From: Saturnia japonica
Taxonomy: Eukaryota > Arthropoda > Insecta > Lepidoptera > Saturniidae
DNA: 64,000 nt
Reading direction: 5' to 3'
Assembly: GCA_033032175.1 (NCBI GenBank)
Contig: CM065317.1
Coordinates: 19,489,279-19,553,278, forward strand
Part shown: in pieces, positions 33,726-45,800 of the stretch
Layout: every line of letters begins with the position of its first letter
Numbering within the stretch: the stretch's first letter is position 1
The notes under the pieces: model-generated
The model's database searches: none
What the model saw: the letters and a program-made list of their open reading frames with translations, nothing else
What the model was told of the DNA's origin: nothing
Translations under genes and position numbers: made by a program

Positions 33726-34039
33726 TGTATATAAATCGGCAAAGGGAAAGAGAAAGAGCATAGTAAACGGTAGTGGTAGAACAAGATACGGATACGAGAC
33801 CATTTTTGTATATGTTATCTGCATGTATCAGCCTATGTAAATCGTATCAAAACAGAACTCGCTTATTTTTGTAAAGTCTAAGCTTTTAACTTTCTTAACC
33901 TAGACAAGCAAAACAAGAAATAGAAAATTCTAAATTACTCTCATAAAAAAGATGGCCGTCACGGGACGCCGAAACATCTTATTAAATATTTCAAAAAAAG
34001 ATACACCGAGTGATGTCGACACACGACAAACCAAAAGAA

Positions 34040-34310
34040 AATCACTCTGAAGATGTTTATTTTATTACTATATGTATATGTATATGATGGTCGTGACCCC
34101 TACCGCTCCACTCGATTGATAGATGAGTTCTGTACCATACTGGGTCGAAACATCATGCAAATGAGGATAAACTCTTCACAGCAACTCTCTTTTAGTTTTG
34201 GTCTGTATCCCGCGGACGAGATGCTAGCAGGCTGGCATGAAAGCGACGACCGCCGATGGATTGCAGATCCCGTAGTTTTTTTATTGTACTATGCTTATAA
34301 GTAGGCACCA
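34040..34310 (+). repeat. Jockey-like LINE 3' tail
   Basis: The frame ends 'LAGWHESDDRRWIADPVV', and 'caggctggcatgaaagcgac' matches the 3' tail at 62090-62170 and those at 38995-39265 (minus) and 43490-43620. The upstream part is too decayed to align. Confidence 0.5.
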
Positions 34311-35917
34311 GTCGCACAGTGTCGCCACTACGATTCAAAAAAAGTGTGGAGAAAAAATTTATCAAAATCCTTTTTAGGGTTCCGATCCGCAAAAAGGAAA
34401 AAAGGAACCCTTATAGAATCACATCGATGTCCGTCTGTGTGTGTCTGTCTGTCAAGACCCTTTTTCTCAGGAGTGCGTGGAGGTATCAAGATGAAATTAA
34501 TATCAAAACTCAGGTCTGCAATCCCTTGAAGCTGTGAAAAAATTAAATTTCGAAGTTAACGTAATCAAAAGATACGGCTTGATTATGTCTCATTTCTATA
34601 CAATTTCAAAGGGAACAAAAACCTATAAGGCACTTCTAGTTGACCTACAATGATGAAATTTGGCAAGAAGTAGTGTCTTATAGCACAAGTACAGGAAAAA
34701 ATCCGAAAACCGTAAATTTGTAGTTAGATAATTAATATGAATTAATTTCGTTATTTGCAGTTGGTAAACTGACTGCGGCATATATTGATGTATCGGGACA
34801 TAGTCTAACAACAGCAAAGTTAAGTTTGTCCAATTTACCTTTTCGTAAAACATTATTAAAATAAAAATCAGCTTCACCTGTCGGGTATTTTCACAAACTA
34901 TACAACACAGTCTATTAGTGAATAGTTAAAACAGCTGCAAATTTGTGCTTTGAAAATAACAACCGTAATACGTATCGACATCTATCGTCTAAAAGTCTAT
35001 AAAGTGATTATGTACAAAATAAAATTAAGCGTTATCTTCAAACAAGACAGTTTTATTTTAATTATACAGATATGTAACTTGCAGTACCATGTTCGGAAAA
35101 AAGAGGACATAAGTTTGCAAAAGTCAAGACTCTCAAGGTAGTGGTAGTTTTGTGGTAGCGATTTTTTTGAAGTTTTTGATTTTTTCATTTACCTGCTTGG
35201 TATAATATGGTTGATGATCTATATTGATGCTATATTTCCAGTGTCTGAGTTACCTAGAAGTGGTCTAGGTTTTTGATGAGTAAGTTAGTCAGTTACTTTC
35301 AGACCTTAATAACTCAATAACTATTCGTGTCAATAAGTTATTCGTGAAATTTGGAATTCTAGGTATTCAACGTACCCACGGTGTTAAACGTTCAAAATTT
35401 GTAGGTCTAATAGCTTTTAACATAAAGAGGGGCCAAAAGTAGCTCGAAAAGTTTCGTTTAAATATACACACCTATTATTTAATTTTACAAATACAGAACA
35501 TGAAACAAACGCGCCGATAGGCCTTGACATAAGTCAATAATATATAATAATATATAAATATTACCTGAGTTACCAATTTTAAATCAGTGCCTATGTATAT
35601 CTGTAAATTGATATGTCTATAAAATCAGTCAATGTATGGCCTATGGATATTTGAGTTGACAATTACGGTAACTGAACTACCTACATCATTATTTAATCGA
35701 GAAGACGAAGAACCAAAATCAAAATGTATTATTTTTGGTAAGTAATAACTTTTAAAATTTTCTGCCTACCCTGTTTAAACACTCTGAGCTCGCCTATGCT
35801 ACCTACTTATTTTTGTGAATATAGCTAAACAATTACGGAACCCTCAGTGCGCGAGTTCCTCTCGCACTTGGCCGGATTTTTTTAAACTAAAATCAATTCA
35901 ATAAAAACATTAATTTA
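34311..35917. other. AT-rich non-coding stretch
   Basis: No gene was recognised. 'gttccgatccgcaaaaag' near 34379 and 'ttggccggatttttttaaac' near 35870 may bracket another old element, but its limits could not be shown. Confidence 0.3.
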
Positions 35918-36465
35918 TCTATACAAATAAATAAAATTGAAGTATCTGTGTGTATTCTCAAACTAATAGCTTTTACTAAATACATATGAAAGTATATACA
36001 TACGAATAAAAGAAACAATTTTTAAAATTTTAGTCTTTCTGTCTGTTTATTCCGGGTAATCTCCGAAACGGTTTGACCGATTTTGATGAGACTTTCACTG
36101 GTAGATAGCTGATATTATAAGGAGTAACATAGGCTACTTTTGTTTTTGAAAAACAATTAGCATTCCACGAAAATAGAAATTAATTCGGAGAAACTACGAT
36201 TTTGGGGCGCTTAATTAATGGCTTATGCTGAGTAAGCAATAAGATATTTATCATATTAATGTAGCACATAATTGTTGACCTTAAAAAGAATTATAAAAAA
36301 GTCAACGAGAGTATATTTCTATTTTCCAAGAATCACCCATAATAAGCAGTTTTGTTTTTCATATAACCAGGAGCAGGGGTTAGCATAGTTCTCAGATGTG
36401 CCCGATCGACGACAATATGACTACATATTGGACTACCACACGAACATAGCCGCGGGCAAAGCTAG
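35918..36465 (+). mobile_element. Non-autonomous Helitron-like element, family H2, copy C
   Basis: It starts A|TCTATA at 35918 and ends CTAG|T at 36462-36465. The body has 'gagactttcactggtagata', 'gagtaacataggctactttt' and 'gccgcgggcaaag', matching copies B and D. Confidence 0.6.
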
Positions 36466-36732
36466 TTTTATTTATAATTATTTATTTCAGAAGAAATGTA
36501 GTATAACTCGTAAGCAACTGTTATTGATTATCAAGAGATATACAAAGTGAATTTGCATATTCAAATATCATTTCATTGATATACTGGTTTGTTTTTGTCA
36601 CTCGGTACATTATGAAAAGGACATAGAACAAGCGTTAAATGGAGAGAACGGACATTTGAAACAATAATCACACACTTTGAAAGCAAGTCGATATATTTAT
36701 TGAATGAGAAATTCTTATATATAAGTATGTAA

Positions 36733-36930
36733 CTAGCTTCGCCCCACGGTTTCATCCGTATTAATTTTATCCATCAAACACCGCGCCCCCGATGCCAATG
36801 CCTATCTTATTTGTTCTCACTTCCTGCAAATAGAAATTATTTTAATTTTTCATTATCTCCTAAGCTATAATATATATCTAATTAACATGATATAAAGGGT
36901 AAAGTTTAAATTCATAATCCGTTTAACGGG
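36733..36930 (-). repeat. CTAG-ended element, third family, copy 1
   Basis: It aligns with 47623-47840: 'acggtttca', 'caaacaccgcgcc', 'tgttctcacttcctgcaa', 'ataaagggtaaagtttaa'. On the minus strand it ends CTAG followed by T. Confidence 0.45.
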
Positions 36931-37264
36931 TTTAATTTGGCAGATTTTAGTGAAATTTTGTATAGAACTCATTATTGTCAAAATAAATCAAAGATATTTT
37001 TTAGTATCGTCTGGCAAAACGAGCAGACAGACGTCAGTTAGAAGACTGTAATTCTACCAAAGTTGTTGATTGATTCTACCAATTAATGCTATAATATGAT
37101 TTTACTAACGGTAGGTGTGACTATAATATATTAACATCCATATATAAAATCATAAATCTTTTCTAACTTTTCAGTTTAATTTCATATAAAATATTATTAG
37201 CTGCGTCATAGCGTGTAGAACAAGGAAATTATTATAACAGCTATTAAAATTATATTTTATTAAC

Positions 37265-37620
37265 AGACAAAAAGACAGAGAGAAAGAGGGGTGTTATAAG
37301 TTTAACGTGTGTATCTGTCTGTGGCATCGTAGCTCACAAACGATTAAATCGATTTGATCGTTTTTTTTAAAGGTGACTTTTTTAAAACAGTTTCAAGATT
37401 ATCTGCTCTTTTATAGTTGATAAATAGAGGTGAACCCCTTCCACAAGTCTGATTGAGTCAGGATTTTGTATTGGAAAAAGCTTGACCTGATGCTGCAGCG
37501 TTATCTGGAATCAGTAGGTCACCTAACTTCTCACCAACTTACAGCAAAGTTATAGTATTTGGGCTCATTAGAATGGTCTCAAGGAATAGATTACTTGTGT
37601 CGGTGGTTTATTAAATTATC
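37265..37620 (+). repeat. Interspersed repeat family D, copy 1
   Basis: 'agaggggtgttataag', 'gtgtctgtctgtggcatcg', 'gtgacttttttaa' and 'acttctcaccaacttacagc' recur at 44490-44835 plus 45375-45460, and at 57765-58160. The order is the same in all copies. Its class was not determined. Confidence 0.55.
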
Positions 37621-38458
37621 AATATACCTTGTTAAACACGAATCCGAACCATCTACATATTGAGATCAATGTTCTTAACTGAAATTCAAAACAATACTTT
37701 TTATTCTTTGACAACATTCACTTATCGGTTCCCGAATCACGCAACACGTGTAATTCATAACTAGTTTTGAATCTACTACAGTGTGCCAAGTTACTGAATA
37801 ACAAGGCTTGCGACATCACTAGACATTCTGATCAGAACACGGTTAGTATTAATAAATTATTTAAAAAGGAAAAAACCAACTGGAACAAAAACACTTGAAA
37901 GACACAAGAAATATACTATTCTATTTTCGCTTTTTAAGTGATTCCCAGACGTCAACATTATTTAAATGCAAAGTTTCAATAAGAATTGCTCACTTATTAT
38001 AATATGTATAGCCTATGTCAATCTCGTAATTAAAGTGAATCTTACGACACCTCGTATGCTAAAATCCCTCAAGCCGTTTAGGCTATAGAGCGTAAACAAT
38101 ACAATAATAGACGAAGGTTTAAACTGACTAACTTGTTAGCCGTAAATAACTACGTTTAAAAGTGTTTTCGCGGCTGAGTGCCTTACTGTAACTAACTAAC
38201 TGTAGCTAACAGTATAGGCAGATAGAAAAACAAATGTCCACAGTTTTTTAAATAATAGCATGGCAAAGTGCCTTGCTCTGTAGTCCATAAACAACGACCA
38301 CCACCAAGTGATCGAAAATGCATCGCCGGTCGTGGTTTTTATACCGACTTGCAAGCTTCTTAGCAGCTGATACCGAAACGCAACAATCCAAAAGAGAATC
38401 AGAGTATCGAGTTTGTCACCATGTATGGTAGTTGCAACCCAGTCGAATACAGATCCCC
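37621..38458. other. Non-coding stretch
   Basis: No gene was recognised. A family B fragment ('ttttcgcggctgagtgcctt') lies at 38165-38225. Confidence 0.35.
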
Positions 38459-38855
38459 ACCACTCCGCTTGATAAATAAACGCGAGACGCCTCTAAGCTT
38501 ACCGCTACCTCAGGTAATACAACTGATATAAGGTGAGCGCAATTCAGTCAACACCTACTACCCCGCTTGATAAATGAACGCGAGACGCCTCTAAGCTTAT
38601 CGCTACCTCATGTAATACAACTGATATAAGGTGAGCGCAATTCAGTCAACACCTACTACCCCGCTTGATAAATGAACGCGAGACGCCTCTAAGCTTACCG
38701 CTACCTCATGTAATACAACTGATATAAGGTGAGCGCAATTCAGTCAACACCTACCACCCCGCTTGATAAATGGACGCGAGATGCATGTAAGCCTTCCGCT
38801 ATCCCAGGTAATACAACTGTTATACGGTGAGGGCAATTCAGTCAAACTCAGCAAT
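38459..38855 (+). repeat. 98-base tandem repeat, four copies
   Basis: The phrase 'ccgcttgataaat' starts units at about 38463, 38561, 38659 and 38757, an exact 98-base period. Each unit contains 'cgcgagacgcctctaagctt', 'aatacaactgatataagg' and 'gcgcaattcagtcaacacct'. The middle units are almost identical; the fourth is more diverged. Confidence 0.88.
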
Positions 38856-38994
38856 CAAGAGGATATTAATAATGTCAGATAGTTGAAAAACCACTGAATA
38901 GCAAACAAAGCAATGGCTAAGATTGTTAGAATAATTATACCCACGACCACGAACATAAGTAGCGAAACACCAGTCATATCAACTCACTTCTTCG

Positions 38995-39265
38995 TTCTGT
39001 ATTTCAGCATCAACCAAAGTATCCTGCTACTTAGCAGCTGCTGTTTTAGTAGAATGGTATGACGACCCAGACAGTCTATAGATCATTAGCAGTGGTCGTG
39101 GTTCTCGAACTTTCCTTGCCATCAAAGGAAATGCTCTTATACCAAGCCAACCAACCATAACGTGAAGATACATTTGAACAGGCCTGCATGACAGCGACGA
39201 CTGACGGTGGATTGTAGTAGATCCCACGGTAGTGCCTGAGTACAATGTGGTCACTTTGTTGTGAT
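38995..39265 (-). repeat. Jockey-like LINE 3' tail
   Basis: 'aggcctgcatgacagcgacg' followed by 'gatcccacggtagt' matches the LINE tail motif, in an orientation mixed by rearrangement. The fragment is strongly decayed. Confidence 0.35.
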
Positions 39266-39312
39266 ACGATAAAAAGAAAGCGGTAATTAATTAAGATAAC
39301 TTTTACCACATA

Positions 39313-40428
39313 CCTAGGTTGTTCCGAAAATTTTTAGCCACATAATAAATATAATCTGTTATTTATTAAAAGTATTTTGAATTGATAACTATATTTTGAA
39401 GGATTATAATTATGGCTCTCTTCTTTTGTTTGCAACAATGGACGTCTCGCGAGAAGCTTTTCGTGCTATGATTTTTTATTATAATAAACGAGAGTTAACC
39501 TTCAAGACAACTCACGAAAATTTACAAGCTGCATTTGGGAAGTCTGCTCCTGCGTTAGCAATAGTTACTTATTGGTTTCGTAAATTTAAACGTGGTCGAG
39601 AGAACCCTAACGACGACCTCAGACCCGACCAACCTACAGCTGCAGTAACTCAGGAAAATGTCATCAACACCACTATGTGTTGCCATAATCCTGCATGAAC
39701 AGCTAAAAGTTAGGAAGGTTGCTTCGCGATAGATTCTCTCACTAAAAAGAAAAATTCCGTCGTGTTGATTGGTGTAAATTTATTCTAGAAAGGTTTGAAG
39801 GAGTAACTTCCCAATTGAATCTACAGCTACGATTCTCTTACGAAGCAATCATCCACGCTATGGGTGTTTAAAGAAGACGAGTTGCCCACAAAAGTTGTCC
39901 GCGGTCGGAGCGTTAGTAAAAAGATTATAGCAGTTTTTTATCGACACAGTGGACCAGTAGCAGTAATTTCGCTAGAAGATCGTAGAACAGCTACTAGTGA
40001 TTGGTATTGCAAATGAATAGCGAGCGTCCAAGGAGCGGTGTCCGTGCCATTCTTTTTCACCAAGATAACGCGCCTGCTCACACATCTGCTACAACCATGG
40101 ACTATTTGAATACTTCGGTAGTACAGATGTTACCCCATTCTTCGCACAGTATAGATATATCACCATGCGATGTTTTATTATTTCCTAAGGTTAAAAAAAT
40201 GCTTCGTAGGCGAAAATTTAACACTGTAGAAGAGGCCGTCGAAGAATTTTACGATTTTCGGTTATTTTTCGACCACCCGCAACATAGGTACATTTTTTAC
40301 ATGTTTCGAAATCTGGTTCACCCGAATGAATTATCATTATATTATAATCATTGGGCTTAGAAGAAAATCTTTTGAAAAGTTATAAATTAACTTTATTCAT
40401 ATACTAACAATTTTTGGAATAGTCCATG
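39313..40428 (+). mobile_element. Degraded mariner transposon 1
   Basis: Flanking TA pairs (39311-39312 and 40429-40430) and terminal inverted repeats sharing the 'ttcc..aaaatt.ttag' pattern delimit 1116 bases. A transposase relic lies inside. Length is below the usual 1.3 kb because of an internal deletion between the N-terminal and catalytic parts. Confidence 0.75.
39396..40360 (+). pseudogene. Mariner transposase pseudogene
   Basis: The N-terminal part (39438-39698) reads 'MDVSREAFRAMIFYYNKREL' and a helix-turn-helix-like 'ALAIVTYWFRKFKRGRENPN'. After a break, the catalytic domain is scattered over frames: 'STLWVFKEDELPTKVV' (39855-39900), 'KKIIAVFYRHSGPVAVISLE', then 'HQDNAPAHTSATT' (second Asp) and 'SIDISPCDVLLFPKVKKML' (third Asp of the DD34D triad). 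It ends 'NTVEEAVEEF'. Stops, frameshifts and the loss of part of the linker make it non-functional. Confidence 0.78.
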
Positions 40429-40429
40429 T

Positions 40430-41373
40430 ATATGGAGGCCGCAATTGCACAGAATATACAAATCTTGTGGCACGTATGTAAACATGTTTTATATCACCAA
40501 TCGTCTAAACAAAACAGGGGTCAAGAACAATTTAGACATTTATAAATTCTTTTCCTTGTTTTTATCATCTAATTATAATTTACTTGACCTTCCTAACGTC
40601 TTTATTATTCGAAAGATACACGTACGCCTTCCTATTCTAGATATCAGGATGTCTGACAAAGACTAAAGAGTACGCAGAATAGGCTTTATGTGATCTAATT
40701 TATAATCATTATATTGCCGTTGAACATTGCATTTAAAAATGTGGATTAAAATCTACAAAATCTTTTAATATAAGTAAATATTATGATAAAACCATAGGAA
40801 ATTTTCAAATGCTCGTTTCTTTAGATATAACTTTCAAATTACATTTTTTTCGCCAATCGGTATTTTCTAGCAGCTACCCTTAAGAACCAGTACCCTTTCT
40901 AGGTTTAATGTCTAATCTTTAACGACTTAAAAATAGCTTTCATTTTAATTAGGTGATTAAAATAACATAGGTATTTGAAACGGAGAGTGTTTAAAAGTTT
41001 TAATCTGATAAAGCAGTCTCATTACTTTTTAAAATACTAACGAAGGTGACTCTCCGGCTGAGGATTATTTTTTAGTTTTAATAAATTATTTCATATTAAG
41101 TATGGAATTTTCTCATTTGTGTATAATATATATTTCATTGTTTTATCTACGTGAAGACTTTATTTTAAAACGATTTTTAACAAAATCAGATTCAATGTAT
41201 TTGCAAAGTCACAATGTCCTATAAATCAGGTTGTACTTAAACTTGTCCGAAAGTTTTGCACCGAGTGCTTTGAAATTTCGGGAGAACTTTGAATTCGAAT
41301 ACGCGTGTTTTTATAGACTTTTTGAATAAATCCAGACAGAGACACAGTCACGCGTGGCCAGGTACAACTAGTA
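40430..41373. other. AT-rich non-coding stretch
   Basis: Nothing recognised. Confidence 0.35.
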
Positions 41374-41376
41374 TAA

Positions 41377-41514
41377 GAGCGACCACAGACAGTCGAAATT
41401 CCGTTTCGATATGTCGAATCGAAATATCGAATCGGGATTTCGAACGCAGTAAGAGCAGCCACATATAGTCGGAATTCCGTTTCGAAACGGAAATCCGACT
41501 GTTTGTGGCCGCTC
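41377..41514. mobile_element. Foldback MITE, possibly PIF/Harbinger-type
   Basis: The left end 'gagcgaccacagacagtcg' and the complement of the right end 'gagcggccacaaacagtcgg' are inverted repeats that continue to 'ttccgtttcg', over about 33 bases. The 138 bases are flanked by TAA on both sides (41374-41376 and 41515-41517). A 3-base TWA target duplication is typical of PIF/Harbinger elements. A second, direct copy of the left arm ('gagcagccacatatagtcgg') lies at 41453-41472. Confidence 0.65.
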
Positions 41515-42489
41515 TAAATAGAATCATAATCGGAATAGATCTGGATAAAATAATATGACATAAAAAATAAAGATTTGAATTAACAACAAGAAATTGTTAT
41601 TTATCATTTCTGTCCACCCCACTAGTGTGACCAGTATTCAGTAATCATTCATCACAGTATGATGTTTTGTTTTAAATATTTAGACAGTTGTGAAAAAGCG
41701 TAATAAGCATCCTAAGCACATTTAGTATCGATTTGTTAGACAATAAGTTCAAGCATTATGTAAAGCAAGTTTTATTGTCGATAGTTTATTATAGGGTTGA
41801 TTATTACGTGAATATGTGATCGCTGGGTGTAACTCCCTCTCTGTGCATGTGCTAAAAATTATAATAAACTAGTAAGACTGTAAGCTATACTAGTAAAATA
41901 AGAAAAAATCACTAACAGAAAAAATAATGCTTCGAACCGGTGGTAGGGCCTAAATTGAACAAATTATTTTGAATTTGAAACATATTCCTTTTCTTTAAAT
42001 TAAATGCAGTATTTAGAAGATAAACTGAAGCGTTCTTACCTTATTTAGTATAATTGTAATAAAGTCTCGTTGTTTAATTTGGTGAAATGTTGTCGACACC
42101 ATCCCACATAGTCACCGTAAGGCCTGCGACATGGCCAGCTCTCGTCTGTGCACTGCTCTGATCAGGAATGTCAACTCTCCTCGAACTATACTGGCTTGGG
42201 GCTATTGAGTTAGCGATTTGATTTGTTAATTTTTTTATTATCAATAGGTTGGTTGTCCGTATTGTTTATATTCTGTTCATCCTACAAATGCATATCCAAA
42301 CCAAAAATGAAAAAAAACTTATTAGAATATCAACAATTATTCGGACCGGTTTTATTATGCCAGTAAATATTCACAAGAAAAGAAACAGGGAAAGGAAAAT
42401 CAACGCTACACATAAGGAAGGAACTATATGAATCATGTCCACGGACACAACAAGCTATCACAGTACGTTACCACGTAAGAACATACATA
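41515..42489. other. Non-coding stretch with a family O fragment
   Basis: A decayed family O tail ('cttcgaaccggtggtagggc') lies near 41930-41985. Nothing else was recognised. Confidence 0.35.
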
Positions 42490-42800
42490 AATAACACCTA
42501 TTTCTCAACGGGGTAGGTAGAGACCACGTCCTTCCACCTGCTTGCTACACATCTTTCGCTTCTTCAAGATTAATTAATCTTTTCATGCATGCTCCTCGGT
42601 TTAGAGTACTCTTGACCTGATCTTTCTTCAGAACGTCTCCGATTTGATCGATGAATGTTCATCTAGGCCTTCCTCTTCCAACGTTTCCTTTCACACTCTC
42701 ATTATACATTTGTTTAGTCATTTTTCTTTCATTGATCCTCTCAACACGCCCAATCCATCTAAGCATCTCTTTCTCAGTCCGTGTGACTATATCTTCTTTC
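42490..42800 (-). pseudogene. RTE-like LINE reverse-transcriptase tail
   Basis: The minus-strand order is an 'RWIGRVERINERKM'-like segment, then 'GRGRPR', 'IDQIGDVL', 'MKRLINLEEAKDV' and 'GRGLYLP'-like segments, the familiar C-terminal end of an RTE-type ORF. It is related to the shorter fragment at 1466-1670. Plus-strand ORFs at 42644-42877 are shadows. Confidence 0.62.
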
Positions 42801-43199
42801 ACACCACAAAGTTCTCTTATATTTTACTTCCCGCGTTCTTACATTTCATTATTACATATAATAATAAATTAAAATAAATTTATATACTGAATATTAGATA
42901 GCTATAATCGCTCCCGGTATCGCCTATAATAACGCGTATCTCGTGTCCACACACTATAGCCAATGTATGCAGTATAATTCAGAGTGCGTCTGGGGAAAGG
43001 CCACTATTGTCATCAAATGAAACGTCCTTCAGCCACTACTCATGCCTCGATACTATTTTGAATATTTATATTTTTCTTTGTAAAATTATTAATACTTTAA
43101 AAATGTATAAAACGAATAATTTTATGGGAGGTAAAATATAGTCATTGTGTCCGACTGGATCGCGACCACCATACAACAGGCTTAACAAACTTAATCATA

Positions 43200-43365
43200 T
43201 CGCGTTTCGGAATCAAAATCAGAAAATCCTTTGTTCAATTGAAGCCCTAAGAAATGCCTTTTGAACACTACTGCCTACTGAAAACACAACTGCCGCGCCG
43301 GTTCGAACAAACACCCCAGTCATCGAGAAGAACCGGCAAGAAACTCGATCGAGTTTTTTTTTTCA
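43200..43365 (-). repeat. Retroelement 3' tail, family O
   Basis: On the minus strand it reads 'ctcgatcgagtttcttgccg', then 'gttcttctcgatgactgggg' and 'catttcttagggcttcaatt'. The order matches other family O copies. Confidence 0.55.
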
Positions 43366-43489
43366 TTAGTATTAATATAATACAATAATAATTTCGTGAA
43401 TGCACAGGGATAGAGAGAGTCACCTCCAGACATCACTGTCATTAACATAATGATCCACCCTATAATAATTTTTTTACAGTTTCTGAATT

Positions 43490-43620
43490 AGGCAGTGTAT
43501 CCAGTTGCAGCGAGGTTTGTAGCTCAGCATGACAGCGGCTACCGCCGATGGATTTAGATCTCTCGGTGGTTACCGTTCTGTGCCTACCATCAGGGACAGT
43601 GCCGTTACATGCTAATCTCT
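43490..43620 (+). repeat. Jockey-like LINE 3' tail
   Basis: 'cagcatgacagcggctaccg' followed by 'ccgatggatttagatc' and 'ctcggtggttaccgtt' matches the LINE 3' tail at 62090-62170. Confidence 0.45.
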
Positions 43621-44489
43621 GGAACTACCGGTCGAATTCCAAAAATTTTCTTGTATATCATAGCGGGGAATAAGCTTTCTAACATTATGCTGCAAGGGCT
43701 ATTAGGCAAGGCTCTCAGCTAGCCTTAAATATTGTTTTTCTTAAGTAAGTTGGAAATGATGTGATCCCGAGTTAATTCATCCACATGCGCTGACGTTATG
43801 GTTAATGATATGTAAATACAATGTTGTACAAAAATATTGGTCCTTAGTATATCTCAAAAAAAGTCCGCGATAGCATTCGCCTGTCTCTTATAGATACGCA
43901 TACATACAATAAGGTATTTTTTTCATTTACTTTTAAAAAGTGTTTTATGAGCTTTATTTTTAATCATGGTATATTAATACTAATGAACAAAAGTTATTTC
44001 ATCATAAAGATAATTTTATGAATTTAAATTTTTCTCTTTATATCATGTTATTTGGTCACATAGTTTAGGAGATTAATGAAAAATTAAAATAATTTGTACT
44101 TGCGGAAAGTGAAAACGGTTATGATAGACTACACGGATGAAACCGTGGGGCACAGTCTGTAAATATATATGATCAAACTTCAAAACACAATAGTAGTAGC
44201 AAGCCAAAAAGCCTTGTTCGAGCTTAATGTAATAAGTAACGAACAAGTCTTTAATCTTAAACTTGCTGACGCCGCGCCGGTAATATATTTCACGTGACTT
44301 ACTGCTTAGCATTGTTAAGTAAAAACGTTAGCCTTGCATTGACTGTTCAAATTCAACTAAAGGCTTAATATGAAAACTACATTCAAATAGGTTCAATAGT
44401 TATTATGTTGATATCTGTTAGAACAAACAGATAAATCGATAAAAATTCTAAAAATTATTTCGTTACTTTTTAACACAATTCCTTATTTT
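43621..44489. other. Non-coding stretch with small repeat fragments
   Basis: 'aaaagtccgcgatagcattc' (43860-43880) recurs at 55945-55965. 'gatgaaaccgtggggcacag' (44136-44155) recalls the CTAG-ended third family. No gene was recognised. Confidence 0.35.
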
Positions 44490-45460
44490 AACCCCCGACG
44501 CAAACAGAGGAATGTTATAACTTTAACTTTAACTCGATAAATCTATTTTGATCTAATATTTTTTATTGGAAGGTGATTTGATTAAGAGCTTAGCTATGAT
44601 TCAAGAAAATCTGTCCGGTCGTTTGAAGATTATCAGCTCTTTTCTAGTTGATTAATGGATGAGCATCATGTACAGGTTTAATTGAGTCGTTTGATATTCT
44701 CTTACGTCACTGATATTAGAAGAACATGGTAACCTTGATCTGATGCTGCAGCATCGTCTGGATTCTCCAGAATACTTAACTTCTCACCAATTTTCGGTAC
44801 CTCGGTTCATTAATCGAAAACAATGGTGACATTGACCAGAACGTGAAGAATAGTGTAAATGCTGGGTGGTGGAAATGGCGACAGGTCTCGGGGATAATAT
44901 GTGATCCTCGAATGCCCCCCAAGCTTAAGGAAAAGTGTATAAAACCATTGTAAGCCTTGCCTTCACGAATGGATTTGTGTGCTGGGCAAAGAAAGAACTG
45001 GGTGAAAGAAGATTACACGTGGCAGGGATGCGAATGTTAACATGAATATGTGGAGTAAATAGAATGGATAAGATCAGCAATGATTTTATTAGAGGAAATC
45101 TTAAAATAGCATCTGTCACAGAGAAGTTGAGGGGCTATAGGCTAGCATGGTTCCACATGTCATGAGGAGGTATCAAAGTTATATAACTAAAAGAATGTTA
45201 AGTATGGCGGTGGATGGATACAGAAGTAGAGGAAGACCGAAGAAGGTATGGATAAATTGTGTGAAAAATGATATGCGTATAAAAGTTGTAAATACTGAGA
45301 TTATATTTCATACAGTACTGTGGAAGAAGAAACCATGTTGTATCGACACTACTTAAGTAGGATAAGGGGTAAGAAGATGACTTAACTCCTCGCCAACTTG
45401 CAGCAAAGATATCGTGTTTGGGCTCATTGAAATGGTCTCAATGAACAGGCTACGCGTGTC
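44490..45460 (+). repeat. Interspersed repeat family D, copy 2, interrupted by a LINE
   Basis: The left part (44490-44835) and right part (45375-45460, 'cttaactcctcgccaacttg') together follow the order of the copies at 37265-37620 and 57765-58160. A LINE tail lies between them. Confidence 0.5.
44860..45370 (+). pseudogene. RTE-like LINE reverse-transcriptase tail inside family D
   Basis: The frames give 'WWKWRQVSGIICDPRMPPKL', then after shifts 'MRMLTWICGVNRMDKI', 'LRGYRLAWF' and a 'GRGRPKKVWINCVKNDM' segment: the standard end of an RTE-like ORF. Several frameshifts show it is dead. Confidence 0.62.
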
Positions 45461-45644
45461 GAAGGTTTATTTATTTATTTATTAAATAATATAATACTTG
45501 AAACATTTTTACAATTATTTGTAAATCCAATACAGATATTCAAACCTATTATAGGTGCCCACTACACAGACAAAACACAAAATCGCAAATGTAATAAAAA
45601 AATTAAAGGGTAAAAAAGTTAACAATATTTTCCAATAAAATCCG

Positions 45645-45800
45645 TTCGGTGAGTAGGATTTCCAGAGCTCTTTGGGGTAGGGGGTTCAAGCTCGGCAACG
45701 CGCTAGTGATACACTTGTAGTGTCAATAGTCTACGGTATCCGCTTACCATCAGGTGGGCCGTACGCTTATTTGGCACCTTTAATTATTGTAAAACAAAAA
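45645..45800 (+). repeat. Interspersed repeat family F, right half
   Basis: 'tttccagagctctttggggt', 'ggcaacgcgctagtgata', 'ccgcttaccatcaggtgggc' and 'tttggcaccttt' match 56765-56930 in order. Confidence 0.6.

Noticed and set aside
42644..42877. Plus-strand ORFs of 73-77 codons
   Set aside because: They are shadows of a minus-strand LINE tail.
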